This document shows positions 22,708 through 25,679 of a stretch of 25,679 nt of DNA, piece by piece; position 1 is the stretch's first letter; the number at the start of each line of letters is the position of its first letter. The notes below the pieces were generated by a model. The model was not told where the DNA came from, made no database searches, and saw nothing but the letters and a program-made list of their open reading frames with translations. The stretch covers positions 1 through 25,679 of the forward strand of contig CALFYG010000249.1 in NCBI GenBank assembly GCA_937952095.1. The letters run 5' to 3'. A program made the position numbers and the translations under genes. Source of the stretch: an uncultured Micrococcales bacterium. Its GTDB lineage: Bacteria; Actinomycetota; Actinomycetes; S36-B12; UBA10799.

Positions 22708-24239
22708 AGCTCCTCCGCGATGGTCAACGCCCGGAGGACGGCCGCGGCCTTGCTCTGGCACTCCTCGTCTTCAGCCGCTGGATCGGAATCGGCGACGATA
22801 CCCGCCCCTGCCTGAACATGTGCCATCCCGTCACGCAGCAGCGCGGTCCGGATGGCGATGGCCGTGTCCATATCTCCCGCCACGTCGAAGTAGCCGATAC
22901 AGCCGGCATACAGCCCACGCCGGCTGGTCTCCAACTCGTCGATGATCTCCATCGCCCGCGGTTTCGGCGCCCCCGACAGCGTTCCAGCGGGGAACGTCGC
23001 AGCCAGCAGGTCGTACGCCGAAGCGCCCTGCTGCAGCCGTCCGACGACGGTCGACACGATGTGATGCACATGGGAATACTGCTCGACCTGCATGAACTCA
23101 ACCACGCTTACGGTGCCCGGTTTGCAGACACGGCCCAGGTCGTTGCGTCCAAGGTCCACGAGCATGAGGTGTTCGGCGCGCTCCTTCGGGTCGGCCAGCA
23201 GGTCCGCCACAAGCTCGGCGTCCTCGTCCGGCGTGGTTCCCCGCGGCCGGGTACCGGCGATCGGGTGCAGCATCGCTTCATCCCCGGTCAACTTCACCAG
23301 CGCCTCGGGGCTCGAACCGACGATGCTGAATCCGGGCGATTCCATGGAATCGCTGCCGGGGATGTTCAGCAGGTACATGTATGGGCTCGGATTGGTCATC
23401 CGCAGGGCCCGGTAGACCGACAACGGGCTGGCAGAACTCGGCCGACTGAACCGTTGCGACAAGACGATCTGGAAGGCGTCCCCGGCCCGGATGTACTCCT
23501 TGGCCACCTCGACCTTGGCGCGGTAGTCCGGGTTGACCTCCAGGGTGCGGGAGGGCGCCGCAGGGACCACGGCAGCCGCCGCCCGGACCGGGTCATGCAG
23601 GTCAGAAACCATCCGGTCGAGGCGCGCGACGGCGTCCTCGTACGCCTGCTCAACCCGCTCGTCGGTGTTGTCGTAGTTGACGGCGTTGGCCACCAGCCAT
23701 ACGGAACCGTCGACGTGGTCCATCACCGCGAGATCCGTGACGAGCAGCATCGCGAGCTCGGGGACGTTGAGCTCGTCCGGGTTGTCGTCGGGCAACCTCT
23801 CCCACCTGCGCACGGCGTCGTAGCCGATGAAGCCGACCAGACCACCGGTCAGCGGAGGCAGCCCCTCCGGCCGCGGGGTCCGCAGCGACTCGAGCGTGTC
23901 CCGCAGCGCCTCAACCGCCAGTCCCGTGGTCGGCAACCCGACCGGCGGGTTCCCCACCCACTGCACCTGGCCGTCCGACTCGGTGAGCATGGCAGCGCTG
24001 CGCACCCCGATGAACGAATACCGGCTCCAGGTGTGACCGTTCTCCGCGGACTCCAGCAGAAAGGTCCCCGGATGGTCCTGCGCGAGTTTGCGGAACAGCC
24101 CGATCGGGGTCTGGTCGTCGACAAGGAATCTGCGCACCACCGGGATCACCCGGCGGTCAGCGGCCAGCCTGCGGAACTGCTCGGGTGTCGGTGCGGTGAT
24201 ACCGCTCGGGGTGGCACACACGCGGTACACGTCACTCAC
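22704..24239 (-). CDS. trpE: Anthranilate synthase component I
   Basis: The 511-residue enzyme makes anthranilate from chorismate with ammonia from a TrpG subunit that is not in this window. The N-terminal domain has LLESAENGHTWSRYSFIG (61-78), whose LLES segment forms the tryptophan feedback site. The chorismate-binding domain has FQIVLSQRFSR, PIAGTRPRGTTPDEDAE, DLGRNDLGRVC and the catalytic FPAGTLSGAPKPRAMEIIDE near the C-terminus. The GTG start overlaps the hisI stop by 4 bp (GTGA) and has GGAG 5 bp upstream. Because translation is coupled to hisI, no trp leader attenuator can precede it. Confidence 0.97.
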   Translation of the reverse strand: MSDVYRVCATPSGITAPTPEQFRRLAADRRVIPVVRRFLVDDQTPIGLFRKLAQDHPGTFLLESAENGHTWSRYSFIGVRSAAMLTESDGQVQWVGNPPVGLPTTGLAVEALRDTLESLRTPRPEGLPPLTGGLVGFIGYDAVRRWERLPDDNPDELNVPELAMLLVTDLAVMDHVDGSVWLVANAVNYDNTDERVEQAYEDAVARLDRMVSDLHDPVRAAAAVVPAAPSRTLEVNPDYRAKVEVAKEYIRAGDAFQIVLSQRFSRPSSASPLSVYRALRMTNPSPYMYLLNIPGSDSMESPGFSIVGSSPEALVKLTGDEAMLHPIAGTRPRGTTPDEDAELVADLLADPKERAEHLMLVDLGRNDLGRVCKPGTVSVVEFMQVEQYSHVHHIVSTVVGRLQQGASAYDLLAATFPAGTLSGAPKPRAMEIIDELETSRRGLYAGCIGYFDVAGDMDTAIAIRTALLRDGMAHVQAGAGIVADSDPAAEDEECQSKAAAVLRALTIAEEL

Positions 24240-24577
24240 GACAACTCCACGGTCTGGGTCTGGAAGCAGGAGCGCAGCCCGGTGTGACAGGCGGGCCCGT
24301 GCTGGTCGACAAGCAGCAGGATCGCGTCACCGTCGCAGTCGATGCGCAGTTCCTTCACCTGCTGGGTGTTGCCGGAGGTTTCGCCCTTCGTCCAGTACTG
24401 CTGACGCGAGCGCGACCAGTAGGTGCCGCGCCCGGTGGCCAGCGTCCTGCGCACCGCCTCCGCGTCCATCCATGCGAGCATCAGCACCTCGCCGGTGTCC
24501 CACTGCTGCGCGATGGCGGGCAGCAGCCCGTCCGGACCGAACTGCAGTGCTGCCACGGCCTGCGAAACGTCGCCCAT
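24236..24577 (-). CDS. hisI: Phosphoribosyl-AMP cyclohydrolase
   Basis: The 113-residue enzyme opens the purine ring of phosphoribosyl-AMP in histidine synthesis. Conserved motifs are LMLAWMDAEAV, TYWSRSRQQYWTKGETSGN (52-70) and the metal-binding RIDCDGDAILLLVDQ (Asp80, Cys81, Asp82, Asp84), followed by Cys97 and Cys104 (GPACHTG, RSCF). It is the monofunctional form without the HisE domain, as usual in actinobacteria. The ATG at 24577 has no ribosome site. A CACAAT hexamer ends 6 bp upstream, suggesting a leaderless start of a hisI-trpE-membrane protein transcript. A longer reading to 24811 overlaps the divergent gene and is rejected. Confidence 0.96.
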   Translation of the reverse strand: MGDVSQAVAALQFGPDGLLPAIAQQWDTGEVLMLAWMDAEAVRRTLATGRGTYWSRSRQQYWTKGETSGNTQQVKELRIDCDGDAILLLVDQHGPACHTGLRSCFQTQTVELS

Positions 24578-24583
24578 GGGGCC

Positions 24584-24589
24584 ATTGTG
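24584..24589 (-). promoter_or_regulatory. Putative -10 element for leaderless hisI
   Basis: CACAAT (24589-24584, minus strand) resembles a relaxed -10 and ends 6 nt before the hisI ATG. TGGTCG 16 bp further upstream is a weak -35 candidate that overlaps the palindrome at 24598-24609. The whole divergent gap with the next gene is only 41 bp. Confidence 0.4.
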
Positions 24590-24597
24590 CCGCCGCC

Positions 24598-24609
24598 GTC
24601 GCATGCGAC
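24598..24609. promoter_or_regulatory. 12-bp palindrome between hisI and the divergent gene
   Basis: GTCGCATGCGAC is a perfect 12-bp palindrome placed between the presumed hisI -10 and the ATG of the plus-strand gene at 24619. Its position would let a bound dimeric regulator affect both promoters. No known operator consensus was matched, and short GC-rich palindromes also arise by chance. Confidence 0.3.
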
Positions 24610-24618
24610 CATTCAGGT

Positions 24619-25110
24619 ATGGGGTCACGAGGCGCACGGTGGGCGGCTGCGCTGACCGTGTTGCTGGTCGCCGCGATGGTCGCCGTTGCCTCCGTATGGA
24701 TGATCCGCAACGCCCCGGACACCTCCGAGGAGGCAGCCGACACGGTGCCGGGGGTGCGTCCGATCGCGACCCTGTCGTTCGCGGACTGCTACGCGATACC
24801 CCGCGACGCACGTGGCGACATCATGACCGCCGACGGCGTGTACGTGGTGAGCTGCGATGAGGAACACGACGGCCAGATCCTCGACCAGGTGGATCTGAGC
24901 AATCTTGACTGGGCGGGGTCGGTGGCCATGAAGGCATCGGCGCAGAACCAGTGCTCCACGGCGTTCAACACCTACCGGCCGACCTTCGACGAACCCGAAA
25001 CGCTGATCCCTGGCTACTTCCTGCCGAACGAGAAGCAGTGGGAGAACGGCAATCGGACGATCACGTGCACACTCACGATGGAGGCCCCGTTCACCGGTCC
25101 GAGGCTGTGA
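24619..25110 (+). CDS. Septum-formation-family anchored or secreted protein
   Basis: The 163-residue protein has a positively charged N-terminus, a hydrophobic segment (about residues 9-28) without a lipobox cysteine, and an extracytoplasmic domain. That domain has four cysteines: 57 (FADCYAIP), 79 (VVSCDEEHDGQI), 112 (QNQCSTAF) and 150 (TITCTLTM). The C-x(n)-V-x-C-D-x-x-H-D pattern resembles the actinobacterial septum formation family (DUF4190-associated); the name reflects similarity only. Two disulfides are likely. The ATG at 24619 has only weak AGG in front, and a longer reading upstream to 24088 crosses hisI and is rejected. It is the sole plus-strand gene between hisF and hisI. Confidence 0.75.
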   Translation: MGSRGARWAAALTVLLVAAMVAVASVWMIRNAPDTSEEAADTVPGVRPIATLSFADCYAIPRDARGDIMTADGVYVVSCDEEHDGQILDQVDLSNLDWAGSVAMKASAQNQCSTAFNTYRPTFDEPETLIPGYFLPNEKQWENGNRTITCTLTMEAPFTGPRL

Positions 25111-25129
25111 GGCTTCAAGGCTGATCGGG

Positions 25130-25169
25130 GTCGGGCTTCCCCCGGCGGGGGACTCGGGGGAAACCCGAC
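25130..25169. terminator. Bidirectional terminator hairpin
   Basis: GTCGGG (25130-25135) pairs with CCCGAC (25164-25169). After one C/A mismatch TTCCCCCG (25137-25144) pairs with CGGGGGAA (25155-25162), leaving a 10-base loop. It lies between the convergent septum-type gene and hisF, 19 bp after one stop and 27 bp beyond the other, so it can serve both. No long T-run follows. Confidence 0.75.
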
Positions 25170-25196
25170 GAGTCCACTATCGCACACATGTTCGAA

Positions 25197-25679
25197 TCAG
25201 GTCAAGCGCACGGTGATCCCGGCTTCGGCCATCGCCTGCTTGACCTCACCGATCGTCAGTTGGCCGTAGTGGAAGACACTGGCTGCGAGCACGGCATCCG
25301 CCCCGGCCTGCACCGCGGGTGCGAAGTCCGCCACCGTGCCCGCGCCGCCGCTGGCGATGACGGGCACATCCACGGCTTCGCGGACCAGGGCGATGAGTTC
25401 GGTGTCGAAGCCCGCCTCGGTGCCGTCGGCGTCCATGCTGTTGAGCAGGATCTCCCCCGCGCCGAGCCGGGCACCGTTCTGCGCCCAGACGATCGCGTCG
25501 ATCCCCGTGCCCTTGCGTCCGCCGTGGGTGGTGACCTCGAAGCCACTGGTCGCGCCCCGCGCACGCCGGGCATCCACGCTGAGCACCACACACTGACTGC
25601 CGAAGCGCCGCGCCGCACGGGTCAACAGATCCGGATCCGCGATCGCGCCGGTGTTGACCCCGACCTTGTCCGCACCGGC
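25197..25679 (-). CDS. hisF: Imidazole glycerol phosphate synthase cyclase subunit, C-terminal part
   Basis: 161 codons are visible and the gene runs off the right edge. The fragment begins with GADKVGVNTGAI and includes the strand with the catalytic Asp (CVVLSVDARR, equivalent to Asp130 of T. maritima HisF). It continues with GRKGTGIDAIVWA, GAGEILLNSMDADGT, VPVIASGGAG and ADAVLAASVFHYGQ, ending VRLT. HisF uses ammonia from HisH to form imidazole glycerol phosphate and AICAR. The first catalytic Asp (equivalent to Asp11) lies outside the window. hisF and hisI are on the same strand but separated by an opposite-strand gene and a terminator, so they are not cotranscribed. Confidence 0.97.
   Translation of the reverse strand, partial: AGADKVGVNTGAIADPDLLTRAARRFGSQCVVLSVDARRARGATSGFEVTTHGGRKGTGIDAIVWAQNGARLGAGEILLNSMDADGTEAGFDTELIALVREAVDVPVIASGGAGTVADFAPAVQAGADAVLAASVFHYGQLTIGEVKQAMAEAGITVRLT

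Noticed and set aside
24236..24620. Trp leader peptide or T-box attenuator before trpE
   Set aside because: trpE overlaps hisI by 4 bp and hisI appears leaderless, so there is no leader. trpC also lacks room for one, and no run of Trp codons was found.

Overview
The window is a high-GC stretch of a chromosome from an actinomycete (class Actinomycetes, genus not resolved). The evidence is a full-length BldD with the c-di-GMP signature, many GTG starts, ATGA/GTGA-coupled operons, and the gene order trpE / Trp-locus membrane protein / HGxxPAAW protein / DUF2752 / trpC-trpB-trpA / lgt / gltB-gltD / pyk. That order is familiar from Streptomyces and relatives. There are no rRNA, tRNA, CRISPR, phage or insertion-sequence features.

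Layout: (1) 1-4594, minus strand: the pyrimidine operon pyrR-pyrB-pyrC-(PH-like membrane protein)-carA-carB. Every junction overlaps by a few bases, and a PyrR-binding hairpin covers the pyrR ribosome-binding region. (2) 4695-5250, plus strand: bldD, divergent from pyrR. (3) 5394-12962, minus: pyruvate kinase, then glutamate synthase gltB-gltD with a long hairpin behind gltD. (4) 13155-14015, plus: an alpha/beta hydrolase. (5) 14088-19053, minus: trpC-trpB-trpA followed by a MauE/DoxX-like membrane protein, a membrane-anchored DsbA-like thiol oxidoreductase and lgt, apparently one transcription unit. (6) 19096-21976, minus: a DUF2752 membrane protein, then a unit of HGxxPAAW protein, OmpR-type response regulator and sensor kinase set inside the trp region. 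(7) 21977-22290: a gene-free stretch with a regular array of 19/20-bp repeats. (8) 22291-24577, minus: hisI-trpE-Trp-locus membrane protein. (9) 24619-25110, plus: a secreted or anchored four-cysteine protein of septum-formation type. (10) 25197-25679, minus: 3' part of hisF.

How the genes work together: the pyr genes run from glutamine, bicarbonate and aspartate to dihydroorotate. GltBD supplies glutamate, Pyk makes pyruvate and drains PEP, TrpE/C/B/A and HisI/HisF draw on chorismate and PRPP, and Lgt, DsbA and MauE serve the cell envelope. BldD and the two-component system are the only transcription regulators present.

The most interesting signals are the paired 19/20-bp repeat arrays at 22061-22277, the PyrR hairpin over the pyrR start, and a consistent leaderless-start pattern in which a -10-like hexamer ends exactly 6 nt before the start codon of several genes. 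No clearly new defence or mobile system was found; most of the window is conserved housekeeping DNA.
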